Positions 16,694 through 25,677 of a stretch of DNA of 64,000 nucleotides are shown in pieces. This DNA is from Pseudomonas sp. ICMP22404. Its GTDB lineage: Bacteria > Pseudomonadota > Gammaproteobacteria > Pseudomonadales > Pseudomonadaceae. Numbering within the stretch: the first letter of the stretch is position 1; the number at the start of each line of letters is the position of its first letter. Made by a program: the position numbers and the translations under genes. The notes beneath the pieces were generated by a model that had not been told where the DNA came from, searched no databases, and was given only the letters and a program-made list of their open reading frames with translations. The stretch covers positions 62,001 to 126,000 of the forward strand of contig NZ_VCNG01000015.1 of assembly GCF_006227205.1 (NCBI RefSeq). The letters run 5' to 3'.

Positions 16694-16756
16694 TTTGCTC
16701 AGGATTGCGCTAAATTACCGACACCTGAATCGTCGAACCTGCCATCAAGAGCCCCC

Positions 16757-18103
16757 ATGCCGACCCAGCCGCTCTGGAAAACCTACCTCCTGTTCCTCAT
16801 TCCCATGGTCCTGTCCAACTTCCTGCAGTCGATGTCCGGCACGCTCAACAGCATCTACATCGGTCAGATGCTCGGCACCCAGGCACTGGCGGCGGTGTCG
16901 GGGATGTTTCCAATCCTGTTTTTCTTCATTGCACTGGTGATCGGCCTGGGCGCGGGGGCCGGGGTGTTGATCGGGCAGGCCTACGGCGCCCGGGAAACCG
17001 GCACGGTGAAGGCGATTGCCGGCTCGACGCTGTTGTTGGGAGCGATCATCGGACTGGTGGCGGCGGTGCTCGGCAGCGTCTTTACGCGTCAGGCCCTGCA
17101 AGGCTTGGGCACGCCGGCGGATGTGCTGGAAGACGCCGTTGCCTATGCCCGGGTCATGATGTGGATTCTGCCAATATTGCTGGTGTTCGTATTGTTCACC
17201 CAGCTGTTGCGCGGGGTCAGCGATACGCTGACGCCGTTGCTGGCGTTGATGGTGTCCACCGGGGTCGGGATGCTGCTCACCCCGGCGCTGATTCGTGGCT
17301 GGCTGGGCTTGCCGCAGATGGGCATCCAGAGCGCGGCACTGGCGGGGCTGGTGGGCACGGCGTCGGCCATGGTGTTGCTGGCGTGGCGCTTGAACCGTCG
17401 TGAGCATGCCCTGGCACCGGACCGGGCGTTGTTCGCGGCGATGCGCCTGGACCGGGAGATCCTCGCCAAGGTGCTGCGCATCGGCCTGCCGACGGGGTTG
17501 CAGATGGTGGTGATCTCCCTGTCGGAACTGGTGATCCTGGCGCTGGTCAATCGCCACGGTTCACAGGCCACGGCGGCCTACGGCGCGGTGACGCAGATCG
17601 TCAACTACGTGCAGTTCCCGGCGTTGTCGATTGCCATCAGTGCCTCGATCCTCGGTGCCCAGGCTATTGGCGCCGGACGCCTGGAGCGCCTGGGGCCGAT
17701 CCTGCGCACGGGGCTGCAGATCAACGTCTACCTGACGGGGGGACTGGTGCTGCTGGGGTACCTGTTGTCCCATTGGCTGCTGGGGTTGTTCATCACCGAC
17801 CCGGCGGCACGGGTCCAGGCCGAACACCTGCTGCACATCATGCTCTGGAGCTTGCTGGTGTTCGGTTTCCAGGCCATCGTCAGCGGCATCATGCGCGCCA
17901 GCGGCACGGTGCTGCCGACGGTGGCGATTTCGATTTTCTGCATCATTGGCGTGCAGGTGCCGGCGGCTTACCTGCTCGACGCTCACTTCGGCCTGGAAGG
18001 GGTATGGATAGCGTTTCCCGTGGCGTACCTGAGCATGTTGTTGCTGCAGGTGCTGTATTACAAACGGGTCTGGCAACATCAGTCGATCGAGCGGTTGGTA
18101 TAA
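16757..18103 (+). CDS. MATE family multidrug/cation antiporter
   Basis: A 448-residue inner-membrane efflux protein with about 12 hydrophobic segments and the two-fold MatE repeat. N-half landmarks are FLIPMVLSNFLQSMSGTLNS and the GTQALAAVSG segment; the C-half has the matching GLPTGLQMVVISLSELV. Such proteins export cationic drugs or metabolites using a proton or sodium gradient; the substrate is not deducible. ATG 16757 (MPTQPLW) is chosen because it places the first helix right after a short polar start; AAGAG lies upstream. The longer frame begins in the REP cluster. Confidence 0.9.
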   Translation: MPTQPLWKTYLLFLIPMVLSNFLQSMSGTLNSIYIGQMLGTQALAAVSGMFPILFFFIALVIGLGAGAGVLIGQAYGARETGTVKAIAGSTLLLGAIIGLVAAVLGSVFTRQALQGLGTPADVLEDAVAYARVMMWILPILLVFVLFTQLLRGVSDTLTPLLALMVSTGVGMLLTPALIRGWLGLPQMGIQSAALAGLVGTASAMVLLAWRLNRREHALAPDRALFAAMRLDREILAKVLRIGLPTGLQMVVISLSELVILALVNRHGSQATAAYGAVTQIVNYVQFPALSIAISASILGAQAIGAGRLERLGPILRTGLQINVYLTGGLVLLGYLLSHWLLGLFITDPAARVQAEHLLHIMLWSLLVFGFQAIVSGIMRASGTVLPTVAISIFCIIGVQVPAAYLLDAHFGLEGVWIAFPVAYLSMLLLQVLYYKRVWQHQSIERLV

Positions 18104-18126
18104 ATACCCCAGACACCATAGCCCCC

Positions 18127-18220
18127 CTGTGGGAGCGAGCCTGCTCGCGATAGCGGTGTGTCAGGCAACCTCCAATCGACGGTGCCGACGCATTCGCGAG
18201 CAAGCCCGCTCCCACCGGGG
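18127..18220. repeat. REPIN
   Basis: Inverted REP arms GTGGGAGCGAGCCTGCTCGC and CGCGAGCAAGCCCGCTCCCAC flank about 50 bases between the MATE and HAD phosphatase genes. Confidence 0.85.
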
Positions 18221-18246
18221 ACCAATGTTTTGACTGTGAGAATCCG

Positions 18247-18912
18247 ATGTCCGTAAAGCACTCATCCAAGGCCTACCACGCCTTTCTCTTCGACATGGAC
18301 GGCACCCTGCTGAACTCCATCGCCGCCGCCGAGCGGATCTGGACCCGCTGGGCGCTGCGCCACGGCGTGGACGTGGCGGCGTTCCTGCCCACCATCCATG
18401 GCGTGAGGGCCATCGACACCATCGCGCGCCAACATCTGCCGGGCGTGGACGCCCAGGCTGAAGCCGAGCGGATTACCCGGGAGGAAATCGAAGACGTCGA
18501 AGGCGTGGTGGCCGTGCCGGGCGCCGTGGCGTTCTTGAATGGCCTGCCTCCCGAGCGCTGGGCGATCGTCACCTCGGCCCCTATGGCACTGGCTTTGCGT
18601 CGGATGGAGGCCGCCGGCATCCCGCGTTCCGCCGTGATGGTCACCGCCGAAGATGTCAGCGACGGCAAACCCAACCCCGCCTGTTATCGATTGGCTGCCG
18701 AGCGGTTGCGAGTGGCATCGGAGGATTGTCTGGTGTTTGAGGATGCCGACGCCGGTATCCGGGCCGGCGAGGCGGCGGGAGCGGATGTGATGGTGGTGAC
18801 GGCGACGCACGTGCATCCGGTGGACACTGTCCATCCGTCGATCAAGGATTACCTTGGGCTTGGCGTTGGATTGGATGCATCAGGATTGATGCAGCTGAAC
18901 ACAATTCTGTAG
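18247..18912 (+). CDS. HAD-superfamily sugar/polyol phosphatase
   Basis: A 221-residue phosphatase of the HAD IA subfamily. Motif I is FLFDMDGTLL with nucleophile Asp16 and Asp18, motif II TSAP, motif III DGKPNPACY with the conserved Lys, and motif IV VFEDADAG. A helical cap lies between about residues 25 and 90. The SDGKPNPAC and FEDADAGIRAG forms resemble the YfbT/YniC/GPP group acting on sugar or glycerol phosphates; the exact substrate is uncertain. The gene stands alone between two REPINs. Confidence 0.88.
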   Translation: MSVKHSSKAYHAFLFDMDGTLLNSIAAAERIWTRWALRHGVDVAAFLPTIHGVRAIDTIARQHLPGVDAQAEAERITREEIEDVEGVVAVPGAVAFLNGLPPERWAIVTSAPMALALRRMEAAGIPRSAVMVTAEDVSDGKPNPACYRLAAERLRVASEDCLVFEDADAGIRAGEAAGADVMVVTATHVHPVDTVHPSIKDYLGLGVGLDASGLMQLNTIL

Positions 18913-18929
18913 CCGCAGCAGACCCCTGT

Positions 18930-19018
18930 GTGGGAGCGAGCCTGCTCGCGATGACGGCGGTACATTCAGCATCAATGCAACTGAACCACCGCTATCGCGA
19001 GCAGGCTCGCTCCCACAA
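18930..19018. repeat. REPIN, near-identical to the one at 23773
   Basis: An 89-base inverted REP pair with inner sequence GATGACGGCGGTACATTCAG. It matches the REPIN at 23773-23861 at 88 of 89 positions, spacer included (A versus G in TAC[A/G]TTC). Confidence 0.88.
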
Positions 19019-19039
19019 GGGGCCGGGTGTTCCGGAGGG

Positions 19040-20413
19040 TCAGGTCACCACGCGATAGCACGGCACATAGGCCGCGCCGCCCGGCAGTTTCATCCGGTGC
19101 TGGGCGACGAAGGCCTGGAGCAGGCGGTCGAGGGGTTCCATGATGGCGGGGTCGCCGTGGATTTCGTAAGGGCCGTGTTCTTCGATCAGGCGGATCCCCT
19201 TGTCCTTGACGTTACCGGCCACGATCCCGGAGAACGCACGGCGCAGGTTGGCGGCCAGCTCATGGGACGGCAGGTCGAGGCTCAAGCCCAGGCTGGCCAT
19301 GTTGGCGTGGGTCGGATCGAACGGACGCTGGAAGCCTTCATCGATCTTCAGCAGCCAGTTGAAGTGAAAGGCGTCGTTGCGCTCGCGGCGGAACTGCTTC
19401 ACTTCCTTGAGCCCCTGAGTCATCTGCCGTGCCACTTCGGCCGGGTCGTCGACGATGATCTGGTAATGCTTCTGGGCCGCTTCGCCGAGAGTCGCACCGA
19501 CAAAGGCATGCAACTGATCGAAGTACGGCGCGGCGCTTTTCGGCCCCGTGAGCACGACCGGGAAGGGCAGGTCCTGGTTGGCCGGGTGCATCAGGATGCC
19601 CAGCAGGTACAGGAACTCTTCCGCCGTACCGGCACCGCCCGGGAAGATGATGATGCCATGGCCGACACGCACGAAGGCTTCCAGGCGTTTCTCGATGTCC
19701 GGCAGGATCACCAGCTCGTTGACGATCGGATTTGGCGCCTCGGCGGCGATGATGCCCGGTTCGGTCAGGCCCAGGTAGCGGCCGCCATGGATGCGTTGCT
19801 TGGCATGGGCAATGGTGGCGCCTTTCATCGGGCCTTTCATCACGCCCGGGCCGCAGCCGGTGCAGATGTCCAGGCTGCGCAGGCCCAGTTCGTGGCCAAC
19901 CTTCTTGGTGTACTTGTATTCTTCGGTGTTGATCGAGTGACCACCCCAGCACACGACGATTTTCGGCTCTACACCTGGACGCAAGGTGCGGGCGTTGCGC
20001 AGCAGGTGGAAGACGTAGTCGCTGATGCCCTGGGACGAGCTCAGGTCGATGCGCTGGCTGTCCAGCTCGTTCTCGGTGTAGACGATGTCGCGCAGGGCGC
20101 TGAACAGCATTTCCCGGGTGCTGGCGATCATCTCGCCGTCGACGAAGGCGTCGGCCGGCGCGTTCAACAGTTCCAGGCGCACGCCACGGTCCTGTTGATG
20201 AATGCGGATCTCGAAGTCCTTGTAGGCCTCCAGGATGGTCTTGGCGTTGTCGACATGGGCGCCGGTATTGAGGATGGCCAGGGCGCACTGGCGGAACAAG
20301 GTATAGATGCTGCCGGAACCGGCTTCGCTCAGTTGCTGGACTTCGCGCTGGGACAGGGTCTCCAGGCTGCCTTTCGGGCTCACTGAAGCGTTGATTACAT
20401 GTCTTTGAGTCAT
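19040..20413 (-). CDS. ppnN: Pyrimidine/purine nucleotide 5'-monophosphate nucleosidase PpnN
   Basis: A 457-residue protein of the LOG-like PpnN (YgdH) family, close in length to the E. coli enzyme (454). The family cleaves nucleoside 5'-monophosphates to base and ribose 5-phosphate and is stimulated by (p)ppGpp in E. coli. The core shows the Rossmann segment IVVCWGGHSI, the TGCGPGVMKGPMKGA loop, and the nucleotide-binding PGGAGTAEEF. The N-terminal and C-terminal PpnN-specific domains are both present (NASVSPKGSLETLSQREV at the start, HGDPAIMEPLDR near the end). The gene is divergent from the DUF3087 gene. Confidence 0.93.
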   Translation of the reverse strand: MTQRHVINASVSPKGSLETLSQREVQQLSEAGSGSIYTLFRQCALAILNTGAHVDNAKTILEAYKDFEIRIHQQDRGVRLELLNAPADAFVDGEMIASTREMLFSALRDIVYTENELDSQRIDLSSSQGISDYVFHLLRNARTLRPGVEPKIVVCWGGHSINTEEYKYTKKVGHELGLRSLDICTGCGPGVMKGPMKGATIAHAKQRIHGGRYLGLTEPGIIAAEAPNPIVNELVILPDIEKRLEAFVRVGHGIIIFPGGAGTAEEFLYLLGILMHPANQDLPFPVVLTGPKSAAPYFDQLHAFVGATLGEAAQKHYQIIVDDPAEVARQMTQGLKEVKQFRRERNDAFHFNWLLKIDEGFQRPFDPTHANMASLGLSLDLPSHELAANLRRAFSGIVAGNVKDKGIRLIEEHGPYEIHGDPAIMEPLDRLLQAFVAQHRMKLPGGAAYVPCYRVVT

Positions 20414-20630
20414 TCAGCTTTCCTTGAAAACGATGCCGTGCACACAACGACGGCATCTTGAAAAAAACGTCCCCGCGCAAAGATCGCACGATCCTTGTGG
20501 TATCGCCATGGACTTTGATCCGGTTCCTTCGGCTCGTCTGCCGCACAAAATGAGCCCCAGCATAGCTAAATCGGCCGGGCAGGCGATAATGCTCGACTCT
20601 TTTTGTCCCGTACAAGGAAATTGCACTGCG

Positions 20631-21164
20631 ATGTTCGAGATCAAACCGTGGGACGCCGACCTCTACCGACAGCAGACCCGCCGCAGCACACTGATCATCG
20701 CCGTGGTGTTCCTGGCGCTGGCCATGCTGTTGTCCAGCCTGGCCGTGATGCTGTTCGGCACGCCTGGGGCCGATAATTTTCGCTTCAACCTCGGCGGGGT
20801 GATTGTGGCAGTGCTGGTGATGGCCGCGCTGATGCGTCTGTATCTCTGGACGCAACCCTGGATGGCGGCGGCGGTGTACGGCTGGCAACTCAAGCGCAAT
20901 TTGATGCGCGTCACCAACGTCATGCATCAGGTGACGGACGGCGTACAGGCCCGGGATCCGGTCGCCATGAAGGTGTTGCGGTTCTATCACCTGGGGCTGG
21001 CCCAGATGCATCACCTGGATGCCAACTCAAGTGATCAGCAGGCGCTGGTGCGAGAAGCCGATGGACATGCGGAGACGATGCGGGGGATGGGCCTGGAAAC
21101 TGAGCAGTCGAGCCTGGACCTGGCGTGGATCGATACGCTGAAGAAGACTTATGCGCAGCGTTGA
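20631..21164 (+). CDS. DUF3087 family membrane protein
   Basis: A 177-residue protein with two hydrophobic segments (about 20-42 and 56-76) and a soluble C-terminal half containing FYHLGLAQMHHLD, which I recognise as typical of DUF3087. No function is established for the family. The start ATG 20631 (MFEIKPWD) lies downstream of ACAAGGAAA; longer in-frame starts run through the divergent promoter region shared with ppnN. The C-terminal half is Met/His/Glu rich and probably cytoplasmic. Confidence 0.75.
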   Translation: MFEIKPWDADLYRQQTRRSTLIIAVVFLALAMLLSSLAVMLFGTPGADNFRFNLGGVIVAVLVMAALMRLYLWTQPWMAAAVYGWQLKRNLMRVTNVMHQVTDGVQARDPVAMKVLRFYHLGLAQMHHLDANSSDQQALVREADGHAETMRGMGLETEQSSLDLAWIDTLKKTYAQR

Positions 21165-21205
21165 TCGGCTATCGGATAACCTGATAAACATTTAAACACT
21201 ATCAG

Positions 21206-21433
21206 CTATGGCTGTTTAAAGTGTCCGGGTACGCCATGTTCCTGTTCAATGGGGCGTGTTCTTTTCTGAACTTGAACATCACTCAATTGAACGTCTTGGA
21301 GTTCACTGAAAGAAACTCTTAACAGGGCTTCGGCTTCGCTGACACTCAATGTCTCGCTGTCGGCTTCCATCACGCGGCTATCAGGTTGGCCGTTGGCGAT
21401 AAAGCTGACGATGAACCGCTCCTGGTTGCTCAT
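21206..21433 (-). CDS. Small hypothetical protein
   Basis: A 75-residue soluble acidic protein (MSNQERFIVSFIANG...). Two predicted beta strands (ERFIVSFIAN and the DVQLSDVQVQKRT end) flank a helix rich in Glu and Ala (TLSVSEAEALLRVSFSEL). No family is recognised. ATG 21433 has a GAGGTGAAGC site a few bases upstream. It is followed on the same strand by no close gene; the KGG protein gene lies just upstream (21497-21679) and may be co-transcribed with it. Confidence 0.6.
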   Translation of the reverse strand: MSNQERFIVSFIANGQPDSRVMEADSETLSVSEAEALLRVSFSELQDVQLSDVQVQKRTRPIEQEHGVPGHFKQP

Positions 21434-21496
21434 GCTTCACCTCGACTCATCGAGCACCAGGGCGCAGCAAGGCTGCGCCCCAGCGGGTCTCAGGGG

Positions 21497-21679
21497 TTAA
21501 GACTTCCTGCCAGCGCCGCTTTGGCCGCGTTCGCTGCCTTTGCTGCCAGCGCCAGAGCCTTTTTGGCGGTCGTTGGTGTTGCTGCCGCCCGATGCCTGTC
21601 CGCCTTTCTTACCGGCTTCAGATGCTTTTTCACGATCATTTGCGAAGTTGCCTGGGTTTTTGTTTCCGCTGTTAGCCAT
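21497..21679 (-). CDS. KGG-domain stress-induced small protein (YciG/Con-10-like)
   Basis: A 60-residue, very polar Gly/Ser/Lys-rich protein. It has the KGG signature EKASEAGKKGGQASGG followed by a second degenerate NDRQKGSGAGSKG unit. Members of this group are induced by general stress or stationary phase and are thought to be disordered. The start is ATG 21679 (MANSGNK) with GAGGA nine bases upstream; a frame start five codons earlier is less well placed. The upstream 270 bases (to 21953) are AT rich and contain no gene. Confidence 0.82.
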   Translation of the reverse strand: MANSGNKNPGNFANDREKASEAGKKGGQASGGSNTNDRQKGSGAGSKGSERGQSGAGRKS

Positions 21680-21953
21680 TTCGAGAATCCTCATACTGGT
21701 TTAAGCGAGCAACGTGCCTCGCATTAAATGTGAAAGGTAAGTGGCGAAGGAAGTTTAATAAAAGCGTTGTACTGGCGACGAATGGTCATTGGATGTTAAT
21801 TAAAAGAGTTGTCTCGCCGCTTCGCTTCGTAGTTATAGGGAATTGAATATTTTTATAATGAAGCAAGGAATACCTCATTTTGTTAATCGCATTAAAAGAG
21901 CGTTGCTCCCACAAACGGTGGCTTAACTGACAGGCGTTGCGCCACCCGGGGCC

Positions 21954-22517
21954 TCAATCCTCACCACCGCTGACTTTCCAGTGCCTGGCGTCCGTGGGGA
22001 AGACCACCTGTTCGACCCGGTGGGCGATGCCGAAGGCCAGGGAATTTTCCGCCGGAATGACCCTTTCCTCGTTGCACAGGCATTTGAATATATCCAGCTG
22101 CGTGGCAGCCCCGGCGGTTTCCTTGACGTAGATCTCCACGTATCGCGCGACGTCGTTGTCCAGGCTGGACAGGTATTCGCGCAGACGCGAGTGATCCACC
22201 GATTTCTGGCCGAAATACCAGTTCATGGGATGGATCAGGAAGCGCGAATGAGGGGTTGTGGTGCGGTCGCTGGCGGCCAGGTACATGACGATGCCCATGG
22301 ATTCGATATTGCCGGCGTTTACCGCACGCACCGGCACGGGGAGGGACTTGATGAAGGTGTAGAGGGTGAAGCCGAAGTTGGTGCTGCCGCCGACCGTGGA
22401 GAGATTGAGCATCAGTGAATCTGCGCCTTTCTCGATCGCCTCCAGGCAGTTGTCGCGGAAACGTTCGGTGGTTCCCTGATCGATCTGGCAATGAAAATGG
22501 ACAATGTGTTCAGACAT
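21954..22517 (-). CDS. ClpP-like serine protease (SDH/ClpP family)
   Basis: A 187-residue ClpP-fold protein. The nucleophile Ser is in NIESMGIVMYLAA and the His in RFLIHPMNWYF, at ClpP-like spacing. The segment aligning with the third triad residue reads CNEERVIPAENS, so Asp seems replaced by Glu. A glycine-rich loop (STVGGSTNFGFTLY) matches the ClpP oligomer and active-site strand. No ClpX/ClpA-like partner lies nearby. It differs enough from housekeeping ClpP that a specialised peptidase role is likely, but the substrate is unknown. It is divergent from nothing and sits alone upstream of the topoisomerase IB gene's 3' end. Confidence 0.78.
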   Translation of the reverse strand: MSEHIVHFHCQIDQGTTERFRDNCLEAIEKGADSLMLNLSTVGGSTNFGFTLYTFIKSLPVPVRAVNAGNIESMGIVMYLAASDRTTTPHSRFLIHPMNWYFGQKSVDHSRLREYLSSLDNDVARYVEIYVKETAGAATQLDIFKCLCNEERVIPAENSLAFGIAHRVEQVVFPTDARHWKVSGGED

Positions 22518-22622
22518 CGAGGACTCCTGTCGATTTCACGCGTGAGGTATTGCGGGACCGTACAGTTGGGAGTTCACCGTTGGCTGGATGTTCCTGAGGG
22601 AGAAACCATTGTTCGGGTCGTG

Positions 22623-23678
22623 TCAGCTTCCGAACTTCGACTCGCACGCTTGCGTGGCTTGCATCACCCGTTGCAAAAAAATCGCCAGCCCGGCTTCTTC
22701 TTCGCTGAGACCTTTACGGGCCCGGGGCTTGGGCAGTTGCTTCAACGTGCCGAGCAGGAAACCTTCCAGCACCGCAGGATGAATGTAGCACTTGCGACAG
22801 ACGGACGGCGTATTGCCCAATTGCCGGGCGACCTGCCTGACCATCTCGGCGATGTGTTTTTTCGCTTCTGTCTCGGTTTCCCAGCCCAACGTCCGCAAGC
22901 CTGCCAGGGCCGCCGCACTGCCGGCCCAGGTGCGGTAATCCTTGGCGGTGAACTCGGCGCCGGTCAGGGTCTTGAGGTAGGCATTGATGTCCGAGGAACT
23001 GATGGCGTGGCGCTCACCGTGTTCGTCCAGGTACTGGAACAGATTCTGCCCGGGTATTTCCTGGCAGCGCTTGATGATCCGTGCCAGGCGCCGGTCCTTC
23101 ACGGTGATCTGGTGCTCGACGCCGCTCTTGCCACGGAACTGGAAGGCGATGGCGCTGCCGTTGACCTCGACATGTTTGCTGCGCAGGGTGGTCAGGCCAT
23201 AAGAGCGATTCTCCCGGGCGTACTGGCTGTTGCCGACGCGGATCAAGGTCACGTCCAGCAAGGTGATAACGGTGGCCATGACTTTGTCGCGACTGAAACC
23301 GGGTGTCGCGAGAATCGCCTCCAGGCGTTTGCGCAAGCGGGGCAGGGTGCGACCGAACTCCAGCATCCGCGAATACTTGTCGGCATCGCGCACCTCGCGC
23401 CAGCGCGCGTGGTAACGGTATTGCTTGCGCCCGCGGGCGTCCCGGCCGGTGGCCTGGAGATGCCCGCGCGGGTCGGTGCAGATCCACACATCGGTATAGG
23501 CTGGCGGCACCGCAAGGGCATTGATGCGCTGGATTTCGGCCGCATCGGTGATACGTTGACCCTGAGGATCGAAATAACAGAACTTGCCCCGTAACTTCCT
23601 GCGGGTGATACCGGGGCCGGTGTCGTCGACATAATGCAGATCGGCCGGCAATGCTTCGGGCAGCGGAGTGTCGGGCAT
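22623..23678 (-). CDS. DNA topoisomerase IB (poxvirus-like)
   Basis: A 351-residue type IB topoisomerase, which relaxes supercoils through a 3'-phosphotyrosine intermediate. The N-terminal beta domain includes RRKLRGKFCYFDPQGQRI and AVPPAYTDVWIC. The catalytic domain shows VGNSQYARENRSYGLTTL, FRGKSGVEH with the catalytic Arg/Lys region, FTAKDYRTWAGS with a conserved Arg, and the nucleophile Tyr in SVCRKCYIHPAVLEG. The length is typical of bacterial TopIB. No partner genes are linked; nearby genes are stress-type. Confidence 0.93.
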   Translation of the reverse strand: MPDTPLPEALPADLHYVDDTGPGITRRKLRGKFCYFDPQGQRITDAAEIQRINALAVPPAYTDVWICTDPRGHLQATGRDARGRKQYRYHARWREVRDADKYSRMLEFGRTLPRLRKRLEAILATPGFSRDKVMATVITLLDVTLIRVGNSQYARENRSYGLTTLRSKHVEVNGSAIAFQFRGKSGVEHQITVKDRRLARIIKRCQEIPGQNLFQYLDEHGERHAISSSDINAYLKTLTGAEFTAKDYRTWAGSAAALAGLRTLGWETETEAKKHIAEMVRQVARQLGNTPSVCRKCYIHPAVLEGFLLGTLKQLPKPRARKGLSEEEAGLAIFLQRVMQATQACESKFGS

Positions 23679-23772
23679 GGAGAAATCCTTGGCAGCTATG
23701 CGGTGGCCTATGGATTCATTGACCGCGGCCCGTTGCGGTCGTGCCGAAATTCTGAGAACACCCAGAACCCCT

Positions 23773-23861
23773 GTGGGAGCGAGCCTGCTCGCGATGACGG
23801 CGGTACGTTCAGCATCAATGCAACTGAACCACCGCTATCGCGAGCAGGCTCGCTCCCACAG
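23773..23861. repeat. REPIN, near-identical twin of 18930-19018
   Basis: Inverted REP pair with spacer GATGACGGCGGTACGTTCAG; one mismatch in 89 to the copy 4.8 kb away. It lies between the topoisomerase IB and modC genes. Confidence 0.88.
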
Positions 23862-23913
23862 GGAATAGCGAACGCTTCAAAAGACCGGTCGGCTGTCAGG
23901 CCGCGTCTACTGC

Positions 23914-24993
23914 TCAGGCCAACACCGCCACCGCCTTGATCTGCGCCCACAGCACCTGCCCCGGGTGCAGCGCCAACTGATCGCGGGAATAGCGGGTGAT
24001 GCGGGCCAGCAGCGGCGTGCCGGCGGCTTCCAGGCGGATCAGCACGTGGGCGGCGTTGTCGGCGGCCAGTTCGCTGGTCACCGTGACCGGCAAGCGATTG
24101 AGGATACTGGTCTGGGCATCGTTCGCCAGGCTGAGGCTGACGTCCCGGGCCTGGACCTTGAAGCGCAGCGGCTGCCCGATGGCCAGCGGCGTATGGGCTA
24201 CCCGCACGTGCAGCGGGCTACCGGGCAGTGTCAGGGTGAGCAATTGATAGGCGGGGTCGTAATCGCTGACCGTACCCTGGATCACCACGCCGGCGTCATC
24301 CCCCAGGGCCAGCGGCAGGTCGAGCCGCGCCAGGGTCTCGCCAATCGGCCCGCTGGCCAGCGCGCGGCCACCGTCGAGCAACACAATGTGATCGGCCAGG
24401 CGCGCCACTTCGTCCTGGGAATGACTGACGTACAGCACCGGGATGTCCAGCTCATCGTGGAGCCGTTGCAGGTAGGGCAGGATCTCGTTCTTGCGCCGGA
24501 TGTCGAGCGCGGCCAGCGGCTCATCCATCAACAACAGGCGTGGGCTGGTCAGCAGGGCGCGGGCGATGCCCACCCGCTGGCGCTCACCGCCGGACAGGTT
24601 GTGGGGCTGGCGGTCGAGCAAGTGGCCGATGCCCAGCAGTTCGGTGGCCTGGTCCATGTCCACCCGCCGTTGCCCCGGGGCGATGCGCTTGAGACCGAAT
24701 GCCAGGTTGGCCCGCACCGACAGATGGCTGAACAGGCTCGCCTCCTGGAACACATATCCCACTGCCCGTTGATGGGGCGGCACGAACATACCGCGCTCGC
24801 TGTCCTGCCACACCTCGCCGTTGATCCGCACGAAGCCTCGTGGCGCGCGCTCCAGACCTGCGATGCAGCGCAGGCAGGTGGTCTTGCCGGAGCCGGATGG
24901 ACCATACAACGCCGTCACGCCCCGGCCCGGCAGTTGCACATCCAGGTCCAGGGAAAAATCGCCCTGGTCGAGCTGCAAACGCGCCTGAATCAT
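23914..24993 (-). CDS. modC: Molybdate ABC transporter ATP-binding protein ModC
   Basis: A 359-residue ATPase. Walker A GPSGSGKTT is at about 31-39, the signature is NLSGGERQRVGIARAL, Walker B LLLMDEPLAALD, and the H-loop is in VLYVSHSQDEV. The C-terminal 70 or so residues form the Mop/TOBE oxyanion-binding domain (FKVQARDVSLSLANDAQTSILNRL) diagnostic of ModC. It drives ModB-mediated molybdate import. Its ATG lies three bases after the modB stop, so modABC is one tightly coupled operon transcribed toward the left. Confidence 0.95.
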   Translation of the reverse strand: MIQARLQLDQGDFSLDLDVQLPGRGVTALYGPSGSGKTTCLRCIAGLERAPRGFVRINGEVWQDSERGMFVPPHQRAVGYVFQEASLFSHLSVRANLAFGLKRIAPGQRRVDMDQATELLGIGHLLDRQPHNLSGGERQRVGIARALLTSPRLLLMDEPLAALDIRRKNEILPYLQRLHDELDIPVLYVSHSQDEVARLADHIVLLDGGRALASGPIGETLARLDLPLALGDDAGVVIQGTVSDYDPAYQLLTLTLPGSPLHVRVAHTPLAIGQPLRFKVQARDVSLSLANDAQTSILNRLPVTVTSELAADNAAHVLIRLEAAGTPLLARITRYSRDQLALHPGQVLWAQIKAVAVLA

Positions 24994-24996
24994 CGA

Positions 24997-25677
24997 TCAG
25001 CTCCAGGCTGTCCGGGTCCTGCGGCGGGTATACAGCGCCAGCAGCACAACGAATGAAAATACCAGCATCGCCGCCGCCAGCCAGTGGGCCTGGGCGTATT
25101 CCAGGGCTTCGACGTGGTCGTAGATCTGCACCGACACCACCCGGGTCTTGTCCGGGATATTGCCGCCGATCATCAGCACCACGCCGAACTCGCCGACAGT
25201 GTGGGCGAAGCCGAGGATGGCCGCGGTGATGAAGCCGGGGCGGGCGAGGGGCAGGATGACGCTGAAGAAGGTGTCCCAGGGACCGGCGCGCAGGGTGGCG
25301 GCGACCTCCAGGGGGCGACTGCCGATGGCCGAGAACGCGTTCTGCAGGGGCTGCACCACAAACGGCATGGAATAGATCACCGAGCCGACTACCAGCCCGG
25401 CGAAACTGAACGTTAGGGTGCCCAGCCCGAGGGCCTGGGTCAACTGACCGATCCAGCCATTGGGCCCCAATGCCAGGAGCAGATAGAAACCGATCACCGT
25501 AGGCGGCAGCACCAGCGGCAGGGCCACCACCGCACCCACCGGCCCGCGCAACCAGGATCGGGTGCGCGACAGCCACAGGGCGACGGGCGTGCCGATGAGC
25601 AGCAGAATCACTGTGGTCAGCGAGGCGAGTTTGAGGGTCAGCCAGATCGCTGAATAATCGGCACTGGTCAGCGGCAT
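24997..25677 (-). CDS. modB: Molybdate ABC transporter permease ModB
   Basis: A 226-residue inner-membrane permease with five to six hydrophobic segments. The ModB/CysT-type EAA loop is in AATLRAGPWDTFFSVILPLARPG, and TPVALWLSRTRSWLRG and VLPPTVIGFYLL are typical ModB landmarks. Its ATG follows the modA TAA with no intervening base. It forms the channel for molybdate delivered by ModA. Confidence 0.95.
   Translation of the reverse strand: MPLTSADYSAIWLTLKLASLTTVILLLIGTPVALWLSRTRSWLRGPVGAVVALPLVLPPTVIGFYLLLALGPNGWIGQLTQALGLGTLTFSFAGLVVGSVIYSMPFVVQPLQNAFSAIGSRPLEVAATLRAGPWDTFFSVILPLARPGFITAAILGFAHTVGEFGVVLMIGGNIPDKTRVVSVQIYDHVEALEYAQAHWLAAAMLVFSFVVLLALYTRRRTRTAWS

Noticed and set aside
19338..21014. 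558-codon minus-strand ORF spanning ppnN and the DUF3087 gene
   Set aside because: It overlaps two recognisable genes in other frames and has shadow-type composition.
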